Source: Isoetes taiwanensis | Lineage: Eukaryota; Streptophyta; Lycopodiopsida; Isoetales; Isoetaceae | NCBI GenBank assembly: GCA_021234155.1 | Contig: JAJEKV010000067.1 | Coordinates: 4,333,279 to 4,397,278 of the forward strand | Direction: 5' to 3' | Length of the DNA stretch: 64,000 bases | Shown: positions 33,341 through 46,300 of the stretch, one piece after another | Numbering within the stretch: position 1 is the stretch's first letter | How the letters are laid out: each line of letters opens with the position of its first letter | Position numbers and translations under genes: made by a program | Notes under the pieces: model-generated | The model's input: only the letters and a program-made list of their open reading frames with translations | Told to the model about the DNA's origin: nothing | Databases searched by the model: none

Positions 33341-36030
33341 CTATTACTTTAAATGCCGATGGCGTGGTCGATCATTGGGATTTGGTCTCCACTTCTTACC
33401 CCAGCAATTCCTATATTGCATTGCGTATGAGGTGCCCTTTCTAGCAACCGGCTCCCACCAAGAGACAAACACCTCTTCGTAATGAGGAAGATTTGGATCT
33501 TGTATTGGGTCCTCTTCTGCAAAGGCCATCCAGGTAAGAGCAGGAGCATTCATTTCTTAACATCCTAGTAAGGGTTGAATATTTCAACTGGGTTCTTTAG
33601 GTCGTTCCGAAGAGGGCCGGCCCTACATAGTGAGCGGGTTCAATGTGTTCGTCCATCAATATGCTCTCGGGTTCTTCCAATGCATGTTTCTTAGTAATGG
33701 GCTAAAAATCTTGAATGACTACTCTTCTGGATTGAACATTCCCAAGCACACGCATTAGAGTGAACCAGTAGTCAATAACCTCATTTATATATGTGGTGGA
33801 CCAAATGCATCATGTATTTGGCAATGGATGATCTCAAGGAACCTATATCTTTCAAGCTCCCATATGGTTGCGCTGCCCTACATGATCCTCTCGGATCGTA
33901 GGAATACCATTGTCATCTTCCGTCCACATCTTGATTCCTTTTTCTGAGAGCCCTCCCGATGCCCTAGCCTCATGTTGTAGTACATAAGTGGCCGCCTATC
34001 CTTCATGCAAAACTTGAAGAGAAGAGGTTCTAAATGACCATATAAACGATCCTTCTTGTCGGGGATAAAACCTTTCACAAATTCCTTCCAATTAGGGACC
34101 TCAGTGACAAGATAAGGTGCAGGAGCCTTAGAACTACACTCTCTAAAGAGTTGCATAAACTCAGGTATAGTCAATGCATCTGATCTTCTTAGAAGAGTTG
34201 AGTAGTTTCTAAAGAGAGCATCTATGTCATCGTAGGTGTGTCCAACCATCATGAATCCTAGTTGCACCTGATCGAAGATACCCAACCAAACAAGGTATGA
34301 CAAGTAAGAGAATAGATATATGTTCTTGTTTTGACTTGAGCAATTATCTAGCTACATGTAAAACCTTCTAGGTAGCTTCTTTGGTTCCATAGGCCCCTTG
34401 GAAGGAGGCATAAAGTCATTTCTAGTGCCATTGACTACTTTTGTCCTCAAAGCATCAGTGTTTAGAATTGTTGCACCCCAGCAGCTTTTGGGGTCCCTTA
34501 AATGGCCCCAACTATCCTGAGAGGCATTCTCAAGTATCTTCAAAGCAGGATTCAAGAATCCAACATAAAGTTAGAATAATCAGGCCAAAGATCTAAAGAA
34601 AAGTGGCCCAAGGCACCGATACCATGTCCATATATCAAAGCGCCTGTAAGACTCACCTTAAGATGTTCTTCTCTTCATACAGACTTTGCTAGCTTCTTTA
34701 GAGGGAGAACCATGGTCTTATTCTGATCCATTTTATGATGTAGAATGGTGATATCCTGTTTTGGAGATCGACGAATAGAATAGAATAGAATAGTTTTTTA
34801 ACGTCCGACCAATAGGTCATGGGACCCATACAATGAGCTAGTACAATCATTACTACTAGGATTAAAAAACCCCTGCCTCGAAAGGTTTTCAAGGGAAAAA
34901 CCTACTTCTACATGAATTTTGAGTAGTCATGTGTGCTTTTCTTTCTATTGCAATCTCTCTTCTTTCATTTGGATCTCTTTGACTTAGGAAGCTTTTCCTT
35001 TATCACGATACGACTGTTACACTTGGAAAATGTCATTCTCCAAGCAATTGTAACCTCTGAATAGTTCTCCTTCCATCCAGATAGAAAGGATAAGGGCGAG
35101 ACATGCTTCCCTGTCATCTCTGTAATGGTAATATCTTCTGATGTATATCTTTTCTAGCCAGGATGGAAGGTAGCCTCTTCACATTTTGTCTGATGCCCTC
35201 ACTCATAAACACATAGAGAGCACAACATTACCAGCCAATGTGTGAGATCTTATCTTCTTAGATCCGCAATTTCTATGCTCAGCAATTATATGGCCATCCA
35301 AGAAGAGCTTCCTCCATTTATAAAACATAGAAATGGGAATGCCATAGGCTTTTTGCCATGCTTTCATGCACATTTGCTTGTTATTGAGCATGCGGTTTTT
35401 CACATTACCATTTTCTAAGCAAAGATCTAGCATATTATATAGAAAAGTTATGCACTCTGACCATTTCATGTTCCACTAGAAGGGCTATCTCTTTAGATGT
35501 AAAATTAGTGCAATATCTTCTTAAGCAATACAATGATGACCTAAAATCCAAAATACTTTAGCAGTAGTATTCTTTTCACATCATTTACTTTGGGTGGGAT
35601 GTGTTCTAGGTCTTCAGTTAATCATCTTGTATGGTTTTTTTTTTGCTATGCCAACCTCCGCATTCATGGCATTAGGTTCAATCTCCACCTCGCTCTCCAT
35701 GACCGCTATTACTAGGCTGGAAACAGGAACATTTTCAACAAGCACCAGTGCTCTTCCCCATCTCACCAGATCATGCAATTGCGGCATCTATGCGCACGCT
35801 TGACAACACATAGAAATCTTATCAAGCATAGTAAATCGGATCATAATAGTAGTAGCTAGCCATTTTTCACCTAACTTCATGTCAGCTAGAGCATGGTTTA
35901 GATCCAAAAAAATCATGACACCAGTTCCATAAGCCATATTGCAACATTCATGCAACAAAGTGCAAATCTTCTCTACAAGCTCATCTCTAGAGATCCCTAG
36001 CACTTCATTGGTCTTCTCATTTGCCAACAT
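33341..36030 (-). pseudogene. Transposon-type gene with GHTxxDID motif (DUF7869-like), decayed
   Basis: Fragments of one large protein appear in order on the minus strand. An N-terminal part at 35469-35203 (AWQKAYGIPISMFYKWRKLF, AEHRNCGSKKIRSHT) resembles the start of plant multi-copy DUF7869-type proteins. A later part at 34303-33878 has LGFMMVGHTYDDIDALF, the hallmark GHTxxDID motif of that group. A C-terminal piece at 33553-33341 has NLPHYEEVFVSWWEP and NCWGKKWRPNP. The frame at 36030-35790 may be an earlier part but is not diagnostic. A LINE-B tail is inserted at 34773-34915. I attribute the family from memory of motif patterns. The function is unknown and assumed to be transposon-related. 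Confidence 0.55.
34773..34915 (-). mobile_element. 5'-truncated LINE-B 3' end with (TATTC)n tail
   Basis: The plus strand reads gaatagaatagaatagaatag, then ttttttaacgtcc, then at 34861-34900 a paired run aaaaaacccctgcc ... ggttttcaagggaaaaacc. The same layout ends the LINE remnant at 29401-29560 and the copy at 702-850. It interrupts the decayed gene around it. Confidence 0.65.
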
Positions 36031-36599
36031 TTCCTTTTCTCTATCCTGCTAATTTATATGCTTAATCTAATTGAGGGTTGCTCAAGTAGATCCTTTATGT
36101 CCTTTTTTTTTGCCAAAGAACAAAGCTGCCCACAACTTCAGCGAGCGTCTCCAAATCTTGCTCAGGATATGGCAGTGGCAACTGCCCATCAAAGACATTT
36201 TGAAGCGAAACGATGACCAACCCATCTGGGACAGGGGCATTGTGATGCTACTTGAAATTGTGTACTCTTCCTTTAGCTACCTTCTTTCCAAGCAGATGTA
36301 GCATCCTAACACCTTCATCCTACACAAAAAAAATGCTCGTCAAGCCGACACGATCTTTGGAACCAAGTAGTCAAGTTATTTGCACATTTGAAGATCACAC
36401 AACCTATTAGTTTATAGCTAAGTGCTCACCAAGATCGCATTTGCAATATTGCTGAGCATTAGAATGGAACCATGACCTGTGTCCTACGACCTGTTCCAAC
36501 TATTGTTGTAAGACAACTATCTTATCGAAAAGTACTCTAAAGGATCGGCATGGCATTTTCTTCAAATGATGTGTCCAAGATCTAGGATATGCATTCACT
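36031..36599. other. No recognisable gene
   Basis: A plus-strand frame at 36071-36301 has no recognised domain. It may be further decayed transposon sequence. Confidence 0.3.
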
Positions 36600-36860
36600 G
36601 CACTATGCAACAAATGCATTACATAGCAGATGCGCTAGTAGATAGCATATAGAAGACAACAACCAGCAGAGAGCATATAGCAAATAGCAGGCATTAGATA
36701 GCAAGTAAAAGGTAGCAGGAAGCAAATAGCAGTTAGCAAGCTCTTGAAAATATATAGCATGCATTCGATAACAGATAGCAGTTAGTAGCTGACGGTTAGG
36801 AGTTAGCATATAGTGTACATCACATAAAAGATAGTAAATGGCAGACATTAGACAACTGAT
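36600..36860. repeat. Degenerate TAGCA-rich simple repeat
   Basis: Irregularly spaced copies of atagca, agcatatag and tagcaggca fill about 250 bp. It gives an artificial Leu/Tyr/Cys-rich frame on the minus strand. Confidence 0.8.
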
Positions 36861-37472
36861 AGTAATACAGTAAATGTATTGCAAAACGACTGTGATTAAC
36901 AAATAAAAGCATGGCTTTGATCGCTTTCTTGTAATTGTTTTGTTGCCATTAGTTTAGTTTTTTAAAGCATTGCAAACCACCATTGTGCCCTGAACTACCT
37001 TGGTCGTCGGATCCTATGGCCCAGATCGTAGGCTGGGGCCTTTGGGCGCTTGTCGTTTCGATTATGGTAATTTATAATTGGGGGCACCTATTCTTTTGAA
37101 ATATGAAATACGGATTCACCTAAGGTTTTGAAATATGGAATATGGGGACTCAAAACCTCTATACAGCTTCGCCTAAGGTTCTAACATGATTATTTTTCCT
37201 ATTAAATCTATGTTTTTTTTCTTTTTCCTTTTTTTAATAACAAACCATTCAATCGTTTTAGGGGTACAGTCTATAGTTTCACATCTATATCAAATCCCCA
37301 TGGAACCCCCTGTTATTGTATTACATGTTCTACCATTGCTCTTTTTTATCTCAACTAACACTATCTGACCATCTGTTTGTGGATGATACGACGTGTCTTT
37401 CTGTCTGACCATCTGTTTATAAGTGGCACGATGTGCTCATATGCAACTTCATTTCTACGATATGGAATAAGC
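36861..37472. other. No recognisable gene
   Basis: A short direct repeat near 37100-37175 (gaaatatg, cctaaggttt) and another near 37365-37435 (ctgaccatctgttt) were noticed. This is probably decayed LTR-element sequence downstream of the integrase remnant. Confidence 0.3.
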
Positions 37473-38770
37473 TCATCCATAATTCGTCTGTGACATTCCA
37501 TGTAGCCTAAAAATATTGTTGGCAAACAACACTCCTGCCTTCAAAGTTGTTTGATTTGCATGGAATAAAAGACCTGATTTGAATAATGAATCCACCAATA
37601 AAAAAATATGCTCATTGCTTCTTATCCTACTAAAAATTCGTTGGGCGACCCACTTGTGTGCTAGCACTTTCAAAGGCAGTTGCAAGTGCCCAGACACCTT
37701 TATTTGCTTTGACTTTACCCTTTGACATAATATGCACTTTCCCACATACTTTAAAATGAAGCTTGACTTGGATATGCCTGAGAAAGCTATTCCTTGCAAT
37801 TTCTTCTTTGATGGTATATACTGTGTTGTTGCTATCAAGAATAAAAGCATTTTGCATTGCAATATTCCTGCATTAATTCTGACCACTTTTGTTGCCTCAT
37901 GACGAGCAACAGTTGTGAGAGAAAAACTCATGCCAAAAAACTTACCCTAATAAGATCTACTTCCAAAAGGTCGTTCAACTGCACTTTGAGTTCTTCTAAT
38001 CCATGCTTGGCAAGGTAATACAGTAGCTTCACCATTGACTAAGCATATGACACTACCTTAATTTCATATTACACATTCTAGGTAGCTTATGATTGGAAAA
38101 AAAAATCTGTATATTCCACTAGGAGACGCTCTATCTTATTTGGCAAACTGGATACTTGCATTGCTTCCACATCTATATGTTGCAGCATTATCACAAATCT
38201 TCGTCATTATCTATAGTTGCTCCTAATTACTCAAAAGACATTAGCTCAAGATCAGGGGTCAACTCTAAAAAAACTATTCTATTCTATTCTATTCTACCTA
38301 TGATGTCAAGATTACTCATATTATCCTCTTGAAGCAATTAATGACACTTTAGATTACTGATATTGTCCTCTTGAAGCAATCATTGATCGCCTTGTTTGCG
38401 TATAATCACTCCATCAAATCATACTTCTCCAATGATAAAATTCTCATTGAGGTTTTTGTCAGTGATATTTGAAAACTATATGCCACATTCTAATTACGTT
38501 CCACCATCTTTCCATTTGTCATTCTAAATTTTCCTTTCTTAAAATTCTTGGTTTCCAAACCCAAATTCACTTCCCATAATCTTTCCATTTGTTATTCTAA
38601 CTTTTCCTTAACATTCTTGGTTTCCAAACCCAATTTCTCCACTGCCTTAGCGATCATGCAGTTATGTGAATTGCCACTGTCTATTAGCATCATGATCGCT
38701 TCTTTTTCCACCACTCATGTATGAAATAATCAAGGGGCGGTTAACAAGGAAAGTGATTTAAATTCTAACG
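37473..38770 (-). pseudogene. Ty3/Gypsy pol remnant: protease and integrase pieces
   Basis: On the minus strand a protease active-site block (EAIMMLIDSGNSHNCMIAK, near 38710-38650) is followed, after about 700 bp, by the integrase N-terminal zinc region and start of the core. That part holds YVGKCILCQRVKSKQIKVSG, HLQLPLKVLAHKW, FLLVDSLFKSG and IFRLHGMS at 37830-37480. In an intact Gypsy element, reverse transcriptase and RNase H lie between these; here nearly all of it is gone. Stops and frameshifts are present. A ~70-bp duplication lies within 38508-38640 (two copies of cttggtttccaaaccc). LINE-B-type tails stand inside (38275) and beside (38994) the remnant. Confidence 0.75.
38268..38297 (+). 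repeat. LINE-B-type tail (ATTCT)n
   Basis: taaaaaaactattctattc and further ATTCT units: the same terminal sequence as the LINE-B 3' ends read in sense. Only a few dozen bases upstream could belong to the element. Confidence 0.45.
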
Positions 38771-38929
38771 AGATGTAAATGGCATCATCATCATTGTCAG
38801 TCAAAGTTTTCCGAATTATATTGCTTAACTTCTCCATCAATTCCCTAATCAAATATCTCGAAATTGACTTCCCAACTTTAGGCAATTAGTAGATCTATAA
38901 CCCACACTCATGTAGATAAAGCTAAACTT

Positions 38930-39010
38930 TTTTGTTTTTGTTATTTCTCTTTTGTTTTTTTTTTTTGTTTTTTGTTTTTTTTTGTTAAAAAAACTATTCT
39001 ATTCTATTCT
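38930..39010 (+). repeat. T-rich tract followed by LINE-B-type tail (ATTCT)n
   Basis: A T/G-rich run (38932-38984) precedes gttaaaaaaactattctattc. The end matches the other LINE-B tails. The T-rich part is a low-complexity tract. Confidence 0.5.
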
Positions 39011-39800
39011 TTCATTTGAAGTAAGCTATTCCTAGAAGCTTTTCTTGGAATGCTTGGATCTTGGGATGCACTGTTGGTCTAACAAGACTTTTACTATATC
39101 TTCTCGTATCACCTTTTCCTTAGCGATCAAAATGATTGTCATTCCTAGGGGCAATTAGTGGCCACGGTGCAAACAGACAAGTATCTTGGATGGAGTTCAT
39201 GACTAACATGGATTGGGATATACTTGTCTTCAAAAAAGAGTAATTGCAGGTTGAAAGTTGTGTATGCTATGCAGAACAATTGTCTCAAAGCATAGCATCA
39301 TTCAGTAGAGCCAATGCTCGTTTGCGGTGTGGTGGCATTAAGCATATGCCACGTAGGATAGACTATAATGTGTTCATAAAACTTTTGTGACCCGTGCACA
39401 CGAGACTACTATTCCATATCACATACTCCTGTAGGAGGTATAATGCTATCACTTCAATAGGCAGGAATAAACGATGCCACATATTTTAATACCAAATGAT
39501 GGTAAACTTGGGGTGCCAAACTTGGACTACACACTTGTCATGGGTCAAGATTAGCTAAAAGTCTTGTTGAAAGATCAAAGTGGAATGTTAGGGAACATTT
39601 GTATACGGGTGACTAACAATGAAGACCTCACTCGATTGAAGAAATACATGGATCCTTGTTTCTTGGAAAAGCTCTATATCAAAAACATGGAAAAGATAAA
39701 CATATCTCATTATATGGACCAAATTAATTCTACTCTGACCCATGGACCACAAGCATATATATTGGCGCACCTAACTACGAAAAGACTTTAGCTATTCATG
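39011..39800. other. No clear gene; upstream of a LINE remnant
   Basis: Short frames without recognised domains. Some of it is likely the decayed 5' part of the LINE-B copy that becomes recognisable at about 39.8 kb. Confidence 0.3.
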
Positions 39801-40330
39801 CATGTTGACACCAACTCAAAATTGCACATTGACCAGCTTGAGGAGTGGCTAACTCAATGTGGGGATGGAGGGGCCCGGTTTATTCACTATACCATCTGGC
39901 AATTGATATATGTACATGATGTGGATCTCTTAAATGACACCCCAACAAGTATGCAGAGCATCTGGATGCACTGAGTACTCTCTGCCAGGACACCAGAATG
40001 CGTGCCAATTTGGCTACGACCAAGGTGCTCCTGTGTCATCCTCAAGGCAACATAAGCAGCTTTGCTTCACTTATCAAGGTCAAAATGTGGAAGGGTTGCA
40101 AATATACAAATCCCTGGGTGTGGAGCTCACTACTACCACATATTGGGGCACTTGTATTCCAATGGGTGACAACATGTTGGAAGGCCTTCAATGCAATGCA
40201 GATTCATTGCCACAAAGCAGAGCTTTACGACTAGTCCTATTAGTCACACTTGTTGGATGTTGTATCCAGTCCTTCTATATGGAGTGGAGATATAGGGACC
40301 AGTGATATCACTTGCCACTTGGGAGGACTT
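39800..40330 (+). pseudogene. LINE-B reverse transcriptase remnant
   Basis: The plus strand encodes LEEWLTQCGDGGARFIHYT near 39838, then LIYVHDVDLLNDTP near 39900-39945, the decayed form of the catalytic YADDVDLL motif. CFTYQGQNVEGLQIYKSLGV follows near 40065-40125, corresponding to FxYxGxxIExxxxYKYLGV. The first catalytic Asp is replaced by His, and the frame is broken at about 39970-40060. This is the third copy of the same LINE clade in the window and the only one on the plus strand. Confidence 0.7.
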
Positions 40331-42740
40331 GGAACGGGTCCAAAAGCCTTTCTAACTCAAGCACTTGGAGTCAATTCCACAATCCCATATCAGATTCTTC
40401 TCCAAGAGACATGATTCTTACCTCTTCAAAGGTCTGCACTAGATTGTCAGATAAGAAAGTAAACATGGAAGATACTCATATTTCAAACCTTGCCTACACA
40501 ATGGCCATGGGTCCATAGTGCCTTAAAGATAGTCAAAAAGAGAAATGAGCCAATTTGTTCTTCGCATAGAATATGCAAGAATAGAGGTGCATACAAGTGT
40601 AGAACAATGAGGATCAAAATTGTCTCAAGCAGTATTTAGGCACATGTTTATTTATTAAGCTTCGGGATGCTAGTGCTTTAGAGTTCATAAAGATATCACA
40701 TTACAAAAGCCAAATTATTGGAGCATATGATGCTGCAATATGTCCTTGGCCAGAGGATTGAACTTTGTCAACTTTTTTGTTCCTATTCGTGCATTGAAGT
40801 TTCAAACTAGCACTATATACCCCAATTACTTGTGCTGCTGACCTATAGATAGACATATAGGTCCAACGTGTCCACATCAGAATTCATGTGATAGAAGTTT
40901 AAGTCTGTATGCTAGAAGTAACATGCAGCCACAAAAAGAGATTTTTTGCATTAGTTATACACCTATATCCAGTTGTAACAATTATGTCTGTCTATTTTGT
41001 GCAGTAAAACTAAACATATCAATGTAGTCTTACAATAGCAAGCTATTCCACCATGTTCCTGCTTTCCTCAAGAATGCCGGGACCACTACATTGTGGCCAT
41101 GTACCTATGATCTTGTTGCTCCTTGAGCAGATTTGCAATATTCTTTATGCAACGAGTGGATGTATCGGTCCTTGTCGCTCGGTGTTCCCGAGGCCCTATC
41201 GCGACTCGATTTGAGTTGTTCTCCTATCTGTGATGTCTAATGGAGCTAAGAGTTTTTTGACCTGCCCCTGCTAGACATCATTTGCCTGTCTTGCTGGACG
41301 TATTTCAGACAACCTGACATAGGCCATAGCTGTGTTGGCTACATTAGTCTTAATGTCTGGAGATGAGGGTCTAGCCCTTGTTGCATTACCCCCATGCCTC
41401 TCCAATTCTTGCGTGCAATGGTGCAACTACTCATGAGCGCCAAAATGAAGTCCCTTACCTTGTAATGCAATTGTCTTGAGCAACTCCTATATATCACGGT
41501 CCCAATTGTAGGAGCTTTTTTCAATCTAGAGGTTGCTCCTGTATTTTTGATAGATTTTACAGTCTCTAAAGCGATGATCCTGTCCTCCTGTAGAGCCAGA
41601 AGATGTCGCGATTGCATTTGACTTTCTCATTCAATCCTAGCAGTCATCTCTACAACTTCTATTTGAAGTTATGACATACTCTTCCTAATCTCCTGTTCAA
41701 ATTGCTCTCGATTCTGGGTTATGGTGTCTACATGCTAGTTGCCATTGTGGTTAGATCAGTCTCGAGGTTGGCGATGTCTGACCTGTCCTGCTGCCTTTCA
41801 AACTATGTCAGTAGATGGCAATCATCAATATGTTGTATGTGTGTTTCCATGTTGGAAATGCATTGCTTCTATGTAGCCAGTAGTTTTTCTTTATCACTGC
41901 AGGCACTGAAGCCTCTAATTGCTCAGCAAGGCATGTCACCTTTGTGGTTAGCCTTCAACATTTACTTACGCTTGCCTCTAGGGCTCTTCAGATGACCGAT
42001 CTGGACTTGTCTGGGAATGGCTTGCCACAAGATTCATGCATCGGCCATAAGCTTGCCTAGCCAAGCGTGTTGCATGCACGTTTGTTCTTGTCTCCTTTCG
42101 CAGGATAGAGTTGTCGAACTTGCCTATGTGATTAGTCCTATAGATGTGGCTGGAATATTTTAAACCCTCTAGCACAAGATTGGTCCATGTTTGCCTATGG
42201 TAGCAAGGTTGGGATCATGGAAAATCTTTCCCATCTATGGGCATGGCCATGGGCATAGAAGTGGAAGCCGGGATAGACATGTCAAGGCTGTGGGGTTAGG
42301 GACAATATAAATCATATATAAGCCCATTTTTATACAAAAGTAGCTCGTAAAATTATCATATGTTTCTAGATGGATATAGTGAATAAATAAGGTTATGAAG
42401 AAAACCTAGAATATTAGGAGGTTCCTTGAGAAATCTTCTAGAAAGAGGGTGGAAGATAAGGCAAATCACAGTTGAGCTGCTTAGTGGATGTGGCAAATTT
42501 TCAAGTGGAGTGAGATTTGTTTGTAGAAAAAGTTGGCCGATATTATATTTTTTCATCTATAACGGGTCCTATTAAACCATAGTGTCAAAAGTTTTCAAAA
42601 TCCTTAAAAAGTACGCCTTTGGCGAACTTTCGTCCTTAAGGGCTACCCTGCTTGAAGGTATTTGTACATTTGTACCACCTCTATGTTTTATCCCTGATAA
42701 GTGAAGCGAGGTTGTCTATCCTGTCTAGAAGATGATATGA
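40331..42740. other. Long stretch without a recognised gene
   Basis: Open frames (for example minus 41339-41617 and plus 41702-41995) show no known domain. Composition is near the local average. Decayed retroelement sequence is likely. Confidence 0.3.
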
Positions 42741-42744
42741 GACC

Positions 42745-42870
42745 ATAAGAAATGAGTGTATTTCAAGATGCAATTGTGCTAACTTTCAAGACGAGATGAG
42801 TGTAATTCAAGATGGGATTGTGATAACTTTCAAAATGAGATGAGTGTACTTCAAGATGAGATTGCACTAA
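42745..42870. repeat. About 44-bp tandem repeat, three units
   Basis: Units each contain gatgagtgta, then ttcaagatg, then gattgtgctaactttcaa or a close variant, starting near 42750, 42793 and 42838. A similar single unit (gaattgagtgtatttcaagg) lies within the DNA transposon near 3200. Confidence 0.7.
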
Positions 42871-43463
42871 TACCAAAATCTTCCTTTGAATAAGATGGTA
42901 TAGCCTTGAGCTGAATCAATTAAAGTTTTGTAAATCTCATGGAAAATGCTCATTCATATAAAGGGATATCACTTGATCAACCAAAACATGCTATTTAGGC
43001 AAATATAGTGTCAAATTGTCCCACATATGAGAACGTGATATGTATATGATGCTAGACTCAATAGAACAAAGTTTCAACTATATGGCTATGGTCCAAGCAA
43101 TGGTAAATCTTTATTGTCACATTTTCAACAAAACATATACATTTTAGTAATTTGAGGGTCAATTTGTGTCCATTCGATTAAGGCAATGTTGATTGATATA
43201 AATAAACTTAGTCGAGTGAACGTAAATGAGAAGAAGAAGAGCATTTTTAACATCCCCTAGAGACAGCTAGTGTATGAGATACATACATTATATGATCTTC
43301 ATGAGGACATGCAATGTAAAGTCAATGACCATTGTGTGACACTCCCAAAAACCTATACAATGCTCCCATTATATAAATATGAGAAATCCTCTTTCCCAAT
43401 GATTATCACCATCAAAAAGGGCCCTTCGTCTAACTCGGACCACTTGTGATGGCCAAGTGTCTG

Positions 43464-43567
43464 AGCGAAGGACACGACTCATTGGCCCATTCCCCCTCTA
43501 GGACATCCTATACTAAGCGAAGGATACGACTCATTGACCCATTCCCCCTCTAGGACATCCTATACTA
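43464..43567. repeat. Two 52-bp tandem repeats
   Basis: agcgaaggacacgactcatt and its near-identical second copy start at 43464 and 43516. Both end in ggacatcctatact. Confidence 0.85.
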
Positions 43568-46300
43568 TAAAAGCGTATATACATGCACACAACAACAATA
43601 CATATAAATAATTTGCCACCACAAAGGGTGACTCGTCCCAACCATAAATACGCATAATGCAACAATAATAAATGTCCCTACCCAGTCTAGACTTAAGGAA
43701 GTTGGATGAGAATGAAGACCTTCGGATAGTTATAGACAGAATCATGGCATCGCCAGTGGCTGGCATAGGACATTGGCTACGGTAGTCCACCCTATGCGCC
43801 CCTCCTGTGCACACTTTTACAGATATGCTGAAACATGCCGTGTCGTAATTGTAGCCTTCTGGATACGTAGTCCCATGGAGTCACCCTATGGAACTACTCT
43901 AGGTTGCATCTCCTCAGTCCTTATGAGGCAAGAATGAGACAAGTCCTTTCGTAGAACGCAATGAATCTGTGGGTGGCTAGAGGATCGTAACATCGCACGT
44001 CCGTACCCGACTTAATCCCCCAAATGACAATGAGTCAGAGCAGTATCCTGGGCACTATGCATATGCCGAATCTAATGGGATTTATGGGGATTCTAGCTAG
44101 GTTCATCTATCTATCTACTAGCTTTTAGGTCTCTATCCCCCTCCCCCAAGCACAAGAAGTGCAACTATCATACCAAGTAACTAAGAATCAACTAAACATC
44201 AAACAACCATCTAATCAAAGAAGGGTCAGCCCCTACCTACTAATCAATTGATCTGTCTAGCCTTCCTACCTGTTTCTGGGGACAATTCGTTGTCGCGAGA
44301 CATCCCCATCCTTCTTGGTTGCTATTGCTCCTTAAATTAGGGCAAAACCCCCAAATTCAAATTAGGGTTTGGGCTTTGCTAGGTTAGAATGGCTACTTAT
44401 AGTAAGTGCTCTTGACCAGTAGATTTAGGCCAAGTGGCACTCCAATCCGCCTTTAAGAACTAATTAAGCAAGCTTCATTGATTATCAGTTAACATAATTA
44501 GTTAGTAAGGCTTATACATTTACTAACATAATTAATTTGGTTAATATATTTAGCAAGCAAGCCTTATACATTTACTAACAACATGTCTATTAAATAATTA
44601 TGGTGATGTATCATACATTATACGTATTAATGGCATATAATGTGCTGGAACGTCACACCATAGGACAATGTTGGCGTGGTACATATGTGTTTGATAAACT
44701 AGCTGGTCTGCAGTGGACGTTAAAAATGCTCTCCTTCTTTCCCTTCCTCGCGCTAAAATGCTCTGCTTCCTCTAATGCACAACGTTTTGATGCTAGATTT
44801 AGGTCCCATATATACATCAAGCATACCTGATCATGATGTTTACCAAAGGAGGAGATGTACATGCTGGGATGCCATACACATACCAAACAGAAGAGATGTT
44901 TATGCAATACCAATGGACTACCATATACACAAGAGGAGGAGATGCAAGTATTCAGGCATCTGCATGCATGCTTGTGCATTTACGCGCATGCACGCGCGAA
45001 GAAGGAAGGAGGCGGCAAAACTTAAACTCTGCATCTCATGGGTGGACTAGCTTGGGGGAGGGCGTTCGTCTATTTCATTTCACATCGATGTCAACCACCC
45101 CATTCTACTTTTGCCATCACCGAGTTTACTTTTTGCCAAACAATAACCAACGAATCCAAGCTTTTCGTGTAAAGGGCGGGCACCCATTCACTATTTCGTT
45201 TTAGCTAGATGTGCAAACATAAATGCTTTAGGTTTGTCATGCCATCTAGTTTGATAGGAACTTCAAACTATAAGGGTTCCTTTAGCCACACGAGGGGATG
45301 TGGAGATTTAAAAGTCGATTTAGTGGTTATAGTGTGTCCTATAGTCCTTAACTGCAGGAAAGAAACTGATTGCTTATATAGGTGAAAATGAGGAAAACCA
45401 CTTGATGCAGTTTTTTGTCAATTTCCAAGGCATTCGCAAATACGAAAGAATGAAAAATAAAATTAACGTCCATGAAGACAAATAGGTGTATTGGGCAATT
45501 ATGCATATCATAATATTAATCAGAAATCATTTGCTTCAATGATTAGGATACTAACTTCAAAATATTGTTCTTCACGTGATCATCTTTGATCAACGAACTC
45601 TTAATTAAGCTTAAGTTCAAATAATGTTAGGAACAGTCCAACGTATGGAGATTTTTGCCGCAATTTTCGCTTGAAAGATGCTTGAATTGATGTCTCAACG
45701 ATAATCTTCTCAACAAACATAGTTACGGATCCCTTGCTAATGAAAGTAAAATGTAGATGGATGGATGCTTACATATTTCCACATCATTATGCAAAGAAGC
45801 CAAGGATACACCTGTAGGATGTTGAAGTTGTTTGATGTGATGGTCGTTAACATGAAATTATGTAGTAGTCATGGGGCAGAGGCCGGAATTATAGAATGAG
45901 GCCGAGAAGAAAAACAAGGATTAAAAAATGAGGAATTTCGACGACAGAGGAGTGTAGGGGTCCGTTCCAACAACTGAGTGGGACCTGATGGCACTATGGT
46001 TGGGGGATTTTGGGATTCAATCTGATCAATGATGACAAGCTTGTAAGGGCAGAGGAAGCATTGGGTGCTTTGGCAGATGCAGTTGATGATTAGTGTCAAC
46101 GAGGAACTTAAGGCAGAGGCCAAAAGCAGAGGGGCAGAGGCCAGAGAGACAAGTCAAGGATATTGCATGAATAAATACTAGGGGTGGACATGAATAATGG
46201 ATTAGGTAGTTCCAAAAAAAAAAGGGGATGCAATGCAAGACCAAATAATAGATGGATAGGGCATGAGACAAAGCTGGTCCTGTAGTTGGTATTTAGGTTA
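43568..46300. other. No recognisable gene; possible old LTR
   Basis: TATAAAAG at about 43566 and a CCCAAATTCAAATTAGGG-like stretch near 44350 resemble plant LTR or transcript-leader sequences, but I found no paired repeat. A short duplication near 44505-44575 repeats cttatacatttactaaca. Nothing else was recognised. Confidence 0.3.

Noticed and set aside
33147-33343. Target-site duplication (AGCCA) around the truncated LINE-A copy
   Set aside because: Only five bases match and not directly at the 5' junction; too weak to claim.
36603-36902. Minus-strand Leu/Tyr/Cys-rich 99-aa frame
   Set aside because: Generated by the TAGCA-rich simple repeat.
37473-37931. Endogenous plant pararetrovirus
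   Set aside because: Integrase is present, which pararetroviruses lack, and no movement or coat protein motif was seen; Ty3/Gypsy fits.
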